Positions 1 through 6,218 of a stretch of 16,405 nucleotides of DNA are shown here, one piece after another. Below the pieces are notes generated by a model. The model ran no database searches. It was not told where the DNA came from and saw only the letters and a program-made list of their open reading frames with translations. The first letter of the stretch is position 1, and every line of letters begins with the position of its first letter. The stretch comes from Deltaproteobacteria bacterium RIFCSPLOWO2_02_56_12 (lineage in GTDB: Bacteria > Desulfobacterota > Binatia > UBA9968). Location: NCBI GenBank assembly GCA_001799045.1, contig MGRY01000034.1, positions 985 to 17,389 on the forward strand, given 5' to 3'. A program made the translations under genes and the position numbers.

Positions 1-430
1 AGAGGTAAAAGTAAGTCCACTTCGTCGGCCCCAATAGCTTGGTAATGTCCCACGACCACACCTCATTGGACCGTGTGGCTAACAGTTCAGGAGCGGCATA
101 CCGAGGATGACGAAGCTGATCCCGCCGCTCTCTGACCTGGTGGCTCTCAGCCAGAATCCGATACAGGGTGCGCTCCGAGCACAGATACTGCCCCTCATCG
201 AGAAGCGTGGCGTATACCTCTGCCGGCGCCTGGTCACAAAACCGCTCAGCGTTGAGAACACTCAGCACCGCCTGGCGCTCCTCAACCGACAATGCCCGGG
301 GATGGCGGCTCACCTCTCTCGGCTCTGTTCGGGGACTTTGCGATCGGTAATAGCTCGCCCGTGCCACGCCCAATGCCTGACAGGTGGGCTTTATCCCCAA
401 GGAACTCTGCTGCTCCCGGACCACCGCCAT
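1..430 (-). CDS. IS3-family transposase OrfB, DDE integrase, 3'-truncated by window edge
   Basis: This is the catalytic half of the transposase. Reading the - strand from the ATG at 430 gives an open frame to the window edge (about 143 codons). It contains the HTH_21-like region (PTCQALGVARASYYR, then SERTLYRILAE) and, near the edge, WSWDITKL, which holds the first Asp of the DDE triad in the rve integrase core. The other two catalytic residues lie beyond the window. The frame is also open upstream from 430 to the A8 tract at 481-488 without a stop, so it can be reached by a -1 shift from orfA as well as by restart at the TGATG overlap. Whether the full copy is intact cannot be seen. Confidence 0.8.
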   Translation of the reverse strand, partial: MAVVREQQSSLGIKPTCQALGVARASYYRSQSPRTEPREVSRHPRALSVEERQAVLSVLNAERFCDQAPAEVYATLLDEGQYLCSERTLYRILAESHQVRERRDQLRHPRYAAPELLATRSNEVWSWDITKLLGPTKWTYFYL

Positions 431-840
431 CAGTCCTTCTCTACGCTGTGCTTCAGTTCGATCCCCAGGATCTCCGAGACTTTTTTTTGGAGCTCTACTA
501 AACCCTCCGCCCGCTCCGCTCGCGCCTTAAGCCGTGCGGTCTCCCGCTCCAGAACCCTGACCTTGTCGGCCAATGGATTCCTCGGCTTGGGCGAAGGTCC
601 TCGCTTTCGAGACAACCCCTCCAGTTCTCCCCTCTCACGCTGCTTACGCCACTGGGTCAAGTTGGAGGAGTACAGCCCCTCGCGCCTAAGTAGCGCCCCA
701 ATCTCACCACGACCGCTGCAAGCCTCCGCTGCCCGTAAAATCCGCAGCTTGTACTCCGCCGTATATCGCCGCCGCACAGGCTTGGCCATCACTTCCACCT
801 CAGAAGGAGATAACCCTAACCCATCCATCGTATCCATCAT
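430..840 (-). CDS. IS3-family transposase OrfA (helix-turn-helix subunit)
   Basis: OrfA binds the inverted repeats of the element and supplies the N-terminal part of the OrfAB transposase. The 136-residue product has the IS3 OrfA pattern: a basic RRRYTAEYKLRIL start to the helix-turn-helix domain (about residues 22-75), with LLRREGLYSSNLTQWR as recognition region, then a leucine-zipper-like helix (about 90-125, VRVLERETARLKARAER). An AAGGAG lies 3 nt before the ATG at 840 and 6 nt before a second ATG at 837. A third start at 789 (MAKPVRRR), with GAGGTGG upstream, matches the usual family length better, so the true start is uncertain. The stop overlaps the orfB start by one base (TGATG, 432-428). 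Confidence 0.85.
   Translation of the reverse strand: MMDTMDGLGLSPSEVEVMAKPVRRRYTAEYKLRILRAAEACSGRGEIGALLRREGLYSSNLTQWRKQRERGELEGLSRKRGPSPKPRNPLADKVRVLERETARLKARAERAEGLVELQKKVSEILGIELKHSVEKD
481..488 (-). promoter_or_regulatory. Slippery A8 tract for -1 programmed ribosomal frameshift
   Basis: Eight consecutive A residues on the - strand are read in orfA as CAA AAA AAA GTC. A tandem slip by one base on A AAA AAA moves the ribosome to AGT CTC GGA, which stays open and joins the orfB frame (..EAQRREGL then the orfB Met). Poly-A slippery heptamers are the known mechanism for OrfAB production in IS3-family elements. The frame continuity is seen directly; efficiency and any stimulatory structure are not assessed. 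Confidence 0.75.
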
Positions 841-961
841 CGACTCCTTACTCGCCCCCTATTCTACACTAAACTCAAGGCGGGTAAGTGTCTCATCCAT
901 ATTGGCAGAGAGGGTTCAGCGAGAAGGCTCGATTGGAGATGGAGGCCGAGTAGGAGAAACT

Positions 962-1186
962 ATCCTTAAGATCACAACATATCCTTCCTGCGGCAGCGAC
1001 AAGGTTAAAAAGGTCCGCCGCAACTGGACCGGAAGCTTCAATGGAAAGAGATACACGGTCCCCAACTTGCAATACTACGAGTGTCCGGATTGCGGTGAGA
1101 GAGTCTACGACCGCGACGCCATGCGGGAGATCGAGGCGCGCTCTCCGGCTTTCGAAGGGATGCACCCAAAACGCAAGTCGGCCTGA
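962..1186 (+). pseudogene. YgiT/MqsA-type zinc-finger antitoxin, probably degraded
   Basis: The frame encodes a short YgiT-type zinc-finger domain: PSCGSDKVKKVRRNW, then YTVPNLQYYECPDCGERVYD, then MREIEARSPAF. In this family two CxxC pairs bind zinc, and the protein is the antitoxin partner of MqsR or DUF4258-type toxins. Here the first pair reads YPSC instead of CPSC, so one ligand is lost (one substitution would give TAT from TGT). A GGAG at 953-956 points to a start at 962, but the codon there is ATC, one substitution from ATG. A TTG at 902 is in frame but sits almost in the IS end. No toxin gene is adjacent; the IS end at about 895 lies where it would be expected. A functional gene with a non-standard start remains possible. 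Confidence 0.6.
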
Positions 1187-1214
1187 GGATCAGAGCGAGT
1201 TGACGTTGGGCGGT

Positions 1215-1242
1215 TTGAATCCGTCCGGCTCTAAGGTATACT
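1215..1242 (+). promoter_or_regulatory. Sigma70-like promoter for the small membrane protein cassette
   Basis: TTGAAT at 1215-1220 and TATACT at 1237-1242 are separated by 16 bases. Transcription would start near 1249 and give a leader of about 80 nt containing the hairpin at 1281-1301. Motif match only. Confidence 0.45.
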
Positions 1243-1280
1243 GGGTTCATGCTGATAACCCTACCTCTAAAAGAGATGAC

Positions 1281-1301
1281 CCTGCAAGAAAAACTTGCAG
1301 G
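1281..1301 (+). other. Perfect 8-bp stem hairpin in the leader of the 1332 gene
   Basis: CCTGCAAG, loop AAAAA, CTTGCAGG form a perfect inverted repeat. No T-run follows on either strand, so it does not look like an intrinsic terminator. It lies between the putative promoter at 1215-1242 and the start codon at 1332, so a role in the leader RNA or as a protein-binding palindrome is possible. Confidence 0.5.
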
Positions 1302-1331
1302 CAATGAATTGGGTTGTAGCTCGGCGCTGAG

Positions 1332-1559
1332 ATGTCACAGGTTGACGTGCTGAAAGAGAAAATTGCCTACCTCAAGCTGTGGCTCGGCATCATGGTAGTG
1401 ACAGATATCAGCTTGGTCGGGTGGCTCCTAGGGAATTACGCCGTGGCGAATCGGGCATTGATCGTCGGAGATATGGCTGCAGTTCTTATCATCTCGTTTG
1501 GGATTTATGTTTTGCACAAACGAATCGAGAAGGAAATTGAAAGCCTGAAGGAGCTTTAA
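1332..1559 (+). CDS. Small membrane protein of unknown function, two predicted TM helices
   Basis: The 75-residue protein has a short amphipathic N-terminus (LKEKIAYLK), a first hydrophobic segment at about 17-37 (LGIMVVTDISLVGWLLGN), a short polar turn, a second at about 43-62 (LIVGDMAAVLIISFGIYVL), and a charged C-terminal tail (KRIEKEIESLKEL). Both ends probably lie in the cytoplasm. I recognise the pattern as a conserved hypothetical protein but know no function. No clear Shine-Dalgarno sequence precedes the ATG. A second membrane peptide starts 3 nt after the stop, so the two are probably one cassette. Confidence 0.75.
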   Translation: MSQVDVLKEKIAYLKLWLGIMVVTDISLVGWLLGNYAVANRALIVGDMAAVLIISFGIYVLHKRIEKEIESLKEL

Positions 1560-1561
1560 TT

Positions 1562-1648
1562 ATGCACATAGTGGTTGCAGTGATTATGGTTGCAGTCGCA
1601 GTGCTGTTTTTGTACGCGGCCCTCGACGCAACAAGGCACCCAAAGTAA
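1562..1648 (+). CDS. 28-residue single-TM membrane peptide
   Basis: An ATG at 1562, two bases after the upstream stop codon, opens a 28-codon frame ending TAA at 1646-1648. AAGGAG at 1548-1553 lies 8 nt before it, inside the end of the upstream gene, which is close to an ideal ribosome binding site. The product is almost entirely hydrophobic up to about residue 21 (VVAVIMVAVAVLFLYAA) and ends in a short charged tail (LDATRHPK), so it should be a single-pass membrane peptide. The tight coupling to the 75-residue membrane protein suggests the two act together. Function unknown. Confidence 0.65.
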   Translation: MHIVVAVIMVAVAVLFLYAALDATRHPK

Positions 1649-1701
1649 GCGGTTCGGGCGGGCAGACCATCTGCTGGCCCCTCGGATCACCTGACACACC
1701 C

Positions 1702-1730
1702 TTGACAATCGGCTCGGCCGACCTTAAGTA
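1702..1730 (+). promoter_or_regulatory. Sigma70-like promoter giving a leaderless DUF1178 transcript
   Basis: A consensus TTGACA at 1702-1707 is followed after exactly 17 bases by TAAGTA at 1725-1730. The expected start, 6-7 nt downstream, is the A of the ATG at 1737. No Shine-Dalgarno sequence lies upstream of that ATG. Motif match only. Confidence 0.5.
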
Positions 1731-1736
1731 ACAGCT

Positions 1737-2186
1737 ATGGTTGTTTACGACCTCATTTGCAAGAAAAATCACCGCTTTGAAGGCTGGTTTCCGAGCTTCG
1801 AAGGTTTTCAGGAGCAGTCGGTCAAGAAACTGATCTCCTGTCCCACCTGCGGCAGCACCAAGGTGGAAAAGATGCCCCACGCCTGCGCCGTGCTCAGCAA
1901 TCGAGGAGACAAAGCGGAAAAGAAGGAGCCGGCCCAAACGGAAAAGGGTCCTGAGGTCCGGCTTACGGCAGAACAGGCTAAAGAGCTTTTGATCCGGCTC
2001 AACCATTACGTGCGCGAGAACTTCGAGGACGTCGGCTCCCGATTTCCCGAAGAGGCGCGCGCGATCTTCCATGGGGAGAGCGAAAAGAAGTCGATCCACG
2101 GCACCTCCACCCCACAACAGCGTGAAGAGCTCGACGAAGAGGGCATCCCTTACGTCATCCTCCCCAAACCCGAACTCGACAGCTGA
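1737..2186 (+). CDS. DUF1178 family protein
   Basis: The 149-residue product has the DUF1178 signature: MVVYDLICKKNHRFEGWF at the N-terminus, then SCPTCGSTKVEKM around residues 34-46, a charged linker, and the conserved C-terminal half with GSRFPEEARAIFHGE and EEGIPYVILPKP. C8, H12, C35 and C38 could bind a metal. The family is widespread in proteobacteria and its biochemical role is not established. Length is normal. The start at 1737 is preferred because it gives the family N-terminus exactly. There is no ribosome binding site, and the promoter at 1702-1730 would start transcription at this ATG. Confidence 0.85.
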   Translation: MVVYDLICKKNHRFEGWFPSFEGFQEQSVKKLISCPTCGSTKVEKMPHACAVLSNRGDKAEKKEPAQTEKGPEVRLTAEQAKELLIRLNHYVRENFEDVGSRFPEEARAIFHGESEKKSIHGTSTPQQREELDEEGIPYVILPKPELDS

Positions 2187-2267
2187 AGTTTAACTAGCTT
2201 CATCCCTCATTGCGTTTGCCCCCTTTCCCCCAATCGCATAAGATTATTGCCAATAAGGAAATATGAA

Positions 2268-2777
2268 ATGAAAAGATTTTCGCTATTTTTCTCGATGTTC
2301 ACTTTCGTGCTGGTCGTTGCCGTGAACGGCAGCTATGCCGGGGCACCGAAGTCGGCCGAACCGCCACAGCCATCTCCTCTTTCGGGCAAGGTCAAGGAAG
2401 CTATTAATAAATCCGCGGGCCAAAAGCAGGCGGAAGTTTCCGCAAATAAGACTATTAAAGTAAAAAAAGCCTCCGGGCCTAATGCCTATACGGTAGCCGA
2501 GCTTTACCAAAAAAGCGCCACCCTCGACAAGAAAGAGGTTGTTGTCAGAGGCCTGGTGGTTAAGGTTTCGGCTGAGATCATGGGGAAGAACTGGATACAC
2601 CTTCAGGACGGAAGCGGAGATCCTTCCAAGGGGACCAATGATATCGTAGTGACGTCCCAGGAGCTTCCTGCCGTGGGGGATACGGTAACGGCAAGAGGCG
2701 CCTTGTCTAAGGATAAGGACTTTGGATATGGATACAACTACCCTGTGATTGTGGAACAGGCAAGCATTAAGAAATAA
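2268..2777 (+). CDS. Exported OB-fold protein
   Basis: The 169-residue product begins with a signal peptide (MKRFSLFF, hydrophobic core FTFVLVVAV, probable cleavage after GSYA near residue 24). A Pro/Lys-rich linker follows, then a C-terminal domain from about residue 75 with the OB-fold nucleic-acid-binding-like pattern: YTVAELYQK, KEVVVRGLVVKVS, GKNWIHLQDGSG, GDTVTARGAL. Such exported OB-fold proteins are common in Geobacter-like and related genomes. They are often annotated as nucleic-acid-binding, although a periplasmic location makes a structural or other ligand role likelier. ATG 2268 is chosen over TTG 2247 because AAGGAA (2254-2259) lies 8 nt upstream and the signal peptide starts there. 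Confidence 0.8.
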   Translation: MKRFSLFFSMFTFVLVVAVNGSYAGAPKSAEPPQPSPLSGKVKEAINKSAGQKQAEVSANKTIKVKKASGPNAYTVAELYQKSATLDKKEVVVRGLVVKVSAEIMGKNWIHLQDGSGDPSKGTNDIVVTSQELPAVGDTVTARGALSKDKDFGYGYNYPVIVEQASIKK

Positions 2778-2830
2778 CATCATTGGCAGAAACGGGCACA
2801 AACACGATATCTAAAACACGGAGGTTATCT

Positions 2831-3589
2831 ATGGTCCAAACGAACATGTATGAAGGCATGCTGGCGGAAACCGTCACCATTCATGGAGCCAATCACGATG
2901 TTATCAACGCCTACTTTGCCCGGCCTCTGGGCGCCGGGCCCTTTCCCGGCATGGTCGTGATTCATCACGCGCCCGGCTGGGACGAGTGGTACCGGGAGGC
3001 CACACGCAAATTCGCCCACTATGGCTATGCGGCTATTTCTCCCAATCTCTACTGCCGCGAGGGCCATGGTACACCTGAGGATGTGGGGGCCAAAGTGCGG
3101 GCGGCGGGTGGCGTCCCGGACGTTCATGTCGTGGGCGACATCGAAGGGGCGATGCGCTACCTGCGCTCGCTTCCCTACATCAATGGCAAGGTGGGAGTCT
3201 TTGGCACCTGCTCCGGAGGCCGCAATGCGTTCTTCCTGGCGTGTCGCGTGAAGGGCTTTGACGCGGCCGTGGAATGCTGGGGCGGGCGTGTGGTGATGCC
3301 AAAGGAAGATCTTACCCCCAAGCAACCCGTTGCCCCCATTGACTATACCAAGGACCTGTCGTGCCCGCTCCTGGGCATCTTCGGCAATGAAGATAAGAGC
3401 CCGTCGCCGGAACAGGTGAATCAGCACGAGGCTGAACTCAAGAAGCACGGCAAGAACTATGAGTTTCACAGGTATGACGGGGCGGGCCATGGCTTTTTCT
3501 ACTACGATCGGCCAGCCTACCGGCAAGAGCAGGCGGTGGACGGCTGGAAAAAGATATTCGCCTTCCTGGAGAAGCATCTCAGTAAGTAA
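2831..3589 (+). CDS. Dienelactone hydrolase family protein
   Basis: This is a 252-residue alpha/beta hydrolase of the dienelactone hydrolase (carboxymethylenebutenolidase) family, which opens lactone or ester bonds. The nucleophile elbow is GTCSGG with C127, matching the Cys-type elbow of the family. The likely acid is D188 (GNEDKSPS) and the catalytic His is H220 (GAGHGFF). VVIHHAPGWDEWYREATRKFAHYGY is replaced here by its key parts: VIHHAPG at about 43-49 and AISPNLY at 68-74. The start at 2831 follows CGGAGG (2819-2824); an upstream TTG at 2783 has no ribosome binding site. Length is close to the family norm. No aromatic ring-cleavage genes are adjacent, so the substrate is open. Confidence 0.9.
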   Translation: MVQTNMYEGMLAETVTIHGANHDVINAYFARPLGAGPFPGMVVIHHAPGWDEWYREATRKFAHYGYAAISPNLYCREGHGTPEDVGAKVRAAGGVPDVHVVGDIEGAMRYLRSLPYINGKVGVFGTCSGGRNAFFLACRVKGFDAAVECWGGRVVMPKEDLTPKQPVAPIDYTKDLSCPLLGIFGNEDKSPSPEQVNQHEAELKKHGKNYEFHRYDGAGHGFFYYDRPAYRQEQAVDGWKKIFAFLEKHLSK

Positions 3590-3660
3590 GCTCGTGGTTC
3601 GTGTTTCTACCGAGCACGATGAACGAGCACGGGCACGGAATTTCAGTAAGGAGGATGACT

Positions 3661-3948
3661 ATGTGTACCATGATTACCCACCAGGCAAAGATCAACGGCA
3701 GCGGCAAGGGCAAGGACGGCTGGTTCGCAGTGAACCAGGTCAACGTTTCATATGACCACCCCTACCATGTGCCGCTGGAACATGCGCTGAACATCGACTT
3801 TGTGAATGAGGCTGAGGGTCCAGGGGCCCGGGTAGCGGTGGAGCTCACCCTGGAGTCGGCGCGCAACCTGGTGGAGACCATCCACGCGGTTTTGGCCCGG
3901 GCTCAAGCGGGCGGATATGGGGAAGAAAGTACCAAAGCAGAAGGATGA
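3661..3948 (+). CDS. DUF6295-like small protein
   Basis: The 95-residue product starts MCTMITHQAKINGSGKG and continues with DGWFAVNQVNVSYDHPYH, EHALNIDFVNEA and GARVAVELTLESARNLV. I recognise this as resembling the DUF6295 family (short proteins beginning MCT with a YDHP and a LNIDF motif), whose function is unknown; the name is from memory and moderately sure. The ATG at 3661 sits 6 nt after TAAGGAGG (3647-3654). An ATG at 3655 in the same frame is too close to that site. The motifs look like a compact, soluble alpha/beta protein; no signal peptide or membrane segment is seen. Confidence 0.7.
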   Translation: MCTMITHQAKINGSGKGKDGWFAVNQVNVSYDHPYHVPLEHALNIDFVNEAEGPGARVAVELTLESARNLVETIHAVLARAQAGGYGEESTKAEG

Positions 3949-3986
3949 AGGGTTATTATTAACCAACTCAAATAGAGGAGAGAACT

Positions 3987-4241
3987 ATGAAACTTTCCGT
4001 AAAATCCCTGACCATTACGGCAGCCCTTTATTGGGGCGGCACTGTCTTCTTCGTTGCCTTGTTCAACTACCTATCTCCCCCTTTCGGCAAGGCGTTTCTC
4101 GATCTCGTCAGCTCGATCTATCCCGGATATAAATCCGTGGGAAGCCTTGGCAGCGTGATTGTCGGGACTCTCTACTCCCTTGTCGATGGCGCGGTTGGCG
4201 GAGCTATTTTTGCCTGGATGTACAATGCCTTTTCGGATTGA
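3987..4241 (+). CDS. Small membrane protein, 'bacteriophage holin'-annotated family type
   Basis: The 84-residue product has a hydrophobic N-terminal segment (about 8-30, LTITAALYWGGTVFFVALFNYL), a polar loop with YPGYKSVG, and a C-terminal hydrophobic segment (about 57-80) ending VDGAVGGAIFAWMYNAF. The YPGY and DGAxGGAIFAWxYN motifs mark a family of chromosomal membrane proteins often labelled bacteriophage holin in databases. No phage gene is nearby, so lysis is not implied. AGAGGAGAG ends about 5 nt before the ATG. Function unknown. Confidence 0.75.
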   Translation: MKLSVKSLTITAALYWGGTVFFVALFNYLSPPFGKAFLDLVSSIYPGYKSVGSLGSVIVGTLYSLVDGAVGGAIFAWMYNAFSD

Positions 4242-4285
4242 GAAAAAAGGCCGTGGTCGTAGTGAGAATATAGGCGGTTTAAGGC

Positions 4286-4885
4286 GTGACGCGCGACGAG
4301 GATCTCATCGAGCAAATCAACACGCTGTGGCTACCCGTTTATCCTTTCATGGCCGGCCATCTGCTGGCGGCGTCAGGTGTGCGCTCCGGGAAGCTCCTGG
4401 ACCTTGGTCCGTTCGCCGGCGGGATAGCCGTGAGCCTGCTCGCAAAAAGCTCAGGATTCCGTGCCAAGGTGATAGATCCATCGGCGCGAGTGCTGTGCTC
4501 TGCGCTCGAGTGGGCGCGTGAGCAGGGCTGCTCCTCACGGCTGGCCGTTCAGTTGTCGCCTGTCGAACCTATCCCCGAGCCCGACGGATCCTTCGACCTG
4601 GTGGCGGTAAGAGGCGCTTTTTTCTTTCTCACCCCGCTGCTTCTTCGAGAGGTCAAGCGAGTGCTTCGCCCCGGCGGGTTCGGATGGCTGGGCGGAGGTT
4701 ACGGCCCTTTGACCCCAAAGGAAGTGATCGCGCCCTTAGCCGATCGTTCAAGGCGGCTGAATGAGGAACTGGGCAAAAGGAGAATTACTGCGGCGAAGTG
4801 CCAGGAGCTCCTGGCGGGCGCGGGGCTCGCCTCGTGCGCTAAAATCTCGACTGCAGGCGGACTATGGATCGAGGTGATGGGTTGA
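4286..4885 (+). CDS. Class I SAM-dependent methyltransferase
   Basis: The 199-residue protein has the Rossmann methyltransferase order. Motif I is KLLDLGPFAGGIAVSLL (residues 36-52), a slightly divergent form of DxGxGxG. The acidic residue after strand beta-2 is D64 in KVIDPS. Motif IV is SFDLVAVRGAFFFL, then REVKRVLRPGGFGWLGGG as the post-III helix and strand seen in methyltransferase type 11/25 proteins. The acceptor is not predictable. The GTG start at 4286 follows AGGCGG (4272-4277) by 8 nt. It lies 44 nt after the small membrane gene and is probably cotranscribed with it. Confidence 0.8.
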   Translation: MTRDEDLIEQINTLWLPVYPFMAGHLLAASGVRSGKLLDLGPFAGGIAVSLLAKSSGFRAKVIDPSARVLCSALEWAREQGCSSRLAVQLSPVEPIPEPDGSFDLVAVRGAFFFLTPLLLREVKRVLRPGGFGWLGGGYGPLTPKEVIAPLADRSRRLNEELGKRRITAAKCQELLAGAGLASCAKISTAGGLWIEVMG

Positions 4886-4898
4886 GGGGAGCTGTGGG

Positions 4899-4961
4899 AT
4901 GAAAATTCAAGCTTGGATCAAACTTTTCGGCTTTCTTGACAGAATACAGCGTCTATCTTAG
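4899..4961 (+). CDS. Possible 20-residue small protein or coupling ORF
   Basis: An ATG at 4899 is preceded by AGGGGAG (4885-4891) with 7-nt spacing, a strong ribosome binding site that follows directly on the methyltransferase stop. The frame encodes 20 residues with an amphipathic pattern (IKLFGFLDRIQRL) and stops with TAG at 4959-4961, nine bases before the GTG of the next gene. It overlaps the TTGACA promoter at 4936-4964. It could be a real small protein, a translational coupler for the pilin gene, or chance. Confidence 0.3.
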   Translation: MKIQAWIKLFGFLDRIQRLS

Positions 4962-4964
4962 ATT
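4936..4964 (+). promoter_or_regulatory. Sigma70-like promoter giving a leaderless pilin transcript
   Basis: TTGACA at 4936-4941 and TAGATT at 4959-4964 are separated by 17 bases. The predicted start is about 4971, the G of the GTG start codon. No Shine-Dalgarno sequence lies before that GTG (the bases before it are GATTCGCCCC). Motif match only. Confidence 0.5.
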
Positions 4965-4970
4965 CGCCCC

Positions 4971-6218
4971 GTGAAAACCTGCCAGGACTCGAAGGGCATC
5001 GCTCTGGTAGTGGTCATCATAATCATGGTGATCTTCTTATCCATCACCGGGGCAAGCCTCCTCCTTAGCGGGCTCAATCTTAAATCAGCGAGCAATTACA
5101 AGAGCGGAACTGCTGGTTTGAACACAGCCGACGCAGGCATGCATCACGCCCTCGCTGTGATTCCGGCAGGAACGAATTTCAGCTACGGCTCGGGCGCCAC
5201 TGTTGTTCCCGCCACACCTTTTGTCACTGCATCCTCGGGATTCAGCTATACTGTGAGCGCGACAAACGACCCGCCTACAAGCCCGAGTACCTCAAGAGCT
5301 ATTCTTACCTCCACGGCAACAGGACCCAACGGATCCAAGAGAGTTGTTCAGGCCTATATTGGGAGATCGATCGCTTCGTGGGCTCCCCCGGGGGCGGTCT
5401 ATATCCCTGCCGGCTCAGGATCGGACGCCAACTTCAATACCGCGGGGACTTTTTTCATAACGGGCAATGACACAAATTATTCGGCCGATGTCAACCTTGA
5501 CGGTAGAGCCGACAGCACGAGCGCGGGTCCACGTACAGCCATTTATGGTGCGGCGACCTCCAACAGCTCCATCAATGCCCAGTTTGTTAATAGCCTGACC
5601 AGCACCGAGAAAACTAAGGTGCAAGGTAAGGATTATAACGCTTCTACTTCCCCCGCTACGCCGAGTGTTTTTACATCCGCAGTCTCGATCAATGTAACCG
5701 ATCTCGTGAACAGCTTTAAAAGCGAGCCCGGTGCAGTGCAGTATCTTAGCGGTCTTTCCCGCAGTGCAACTGATTGTCCTACTCCCCGGCCCAATCCACC
5801 GCTTTCCACCTGCGTGTTCGGCACCGATGCCGCGCCTCAGATTACCTATATCAAGCAGGATAGCGGAACTATGCGCTTTGATACCGGAAGCACAGTTACT
5901 GGGAGCGGGGTGCTGATCATTGAGGGGAAAGCCAATTTATTTGGGAACTTTGAGTTTCACGGCATAGTCATCAGCCTGGCTCAAGGGCTTAGAGGACGCG
6001 AAGGAGATGATAGTGAGCTTAAATTTAAGCTCAAGGACGACGCGCGGATCTTTGGCGCCCTTCTCCTAGGTCCGACCGGGGATCAACTCAAATTCGACAT
6101 CAAAGACCGCGCGGCTATCTACTACAGCAGCCAGGCTATCAACCCGGTTCAGACCAATTGGGGTTCCGTTCTTCCCCAGTCTGCCAAACTCATCGCGTGG
6201 CATGAGGTCATGCAATAG
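4971..6218 (+). CDS. PilX-like type IV pilus-associated pilin
   Basis: The 415-residue protein starts with a short basic leader (MKTCQDSKG), a hydrophobic helix (about 10-35, IALVVVIIIMVIFLSITGASLLL) and a pilin-like helix ending NTADAGMHHALAVI. This is the PilX N-terminal pattern of minor pilins that help pilus assembly. A prepilin peptidase site after G9 is likely; the usual +5 Glu is absent, as in PilX proteins. The body is Ser/Thr/Gly-rich. Its C-terminal third (GSGVLIIEGKANLFGNFEFHGIVIS, split around residue 318) resembles the repeated strands often seen at the C-terminus of such proteins. No pilus assembly, pilY1 or prepilin peptidase genes lie nearby. The GTG start is chosen because it gives the correct leader length. 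Confidence 0.75.
   Translation: MKTCQDSKGIALVVVIIIMVIFLSITGASLLLSGLNLKSASNYKSGTAGLNTADAGMHHALAVIPAGTNFSYGSGATVVPATPFVTASSGFSYTVSATNDPPTSPSTSRAILTSTATGPNGSKRVVQAYIGRSIASWAPPGAVYIPAGSGSDANFNTAGTFFITGNDTNYSADVNLDGRADSTSAGPRTAIYGAATSNSSINAQFVNSLTSTEKTKVQGKDYNASTSPATPSVFTSAVSINVTDLVNSFKSEPGAVQYLSGLSRSATDCPTPRPNPPLSTCVFGTDAAPQITYIKQDSGTMRFDTGSTVTGSGVLIIEGKANLFGNFEFHGIVISLAQGLRGREGDDSELKFKLKDDARIFGALLLGPTGDQLKFDIKDRAAIYYSSQAINPVQTNWGSVLPQSAKLIAWHEVMQ

Larger units (their letters stand above)
1..895 (-). mobile_element. IS3-family insertion sequence, 5' part, truncated by window edge
   Basis: The segment carries orfA followed by orfB on the - strand, with the A8 frameshift tract and the TGATG stop/start overlap usual for IS3-family elements. 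The 5' end is placed near 895 because the - strand there begins TGAGACACTTACCCGCC, and IS3-family ends start with TG. The partner inverted repeat lies outside the window, so neither the end nor a target duplication can be confirmed. Plus-strand sequence beyond 895 belongs to another gene context (a zinc-finger antitoxin remnant), which agrees with an insertion boundary at about this point. Confidence 0.7.

Noticed and set aside
107..961. Long + strand frame running through the IS and joining the zinc-finger antitoxin
   Set aside because: It is antisense to orfA/orfB, with no protein-like motifs before 962. The real coding sequence there is the transposase on the - strand.
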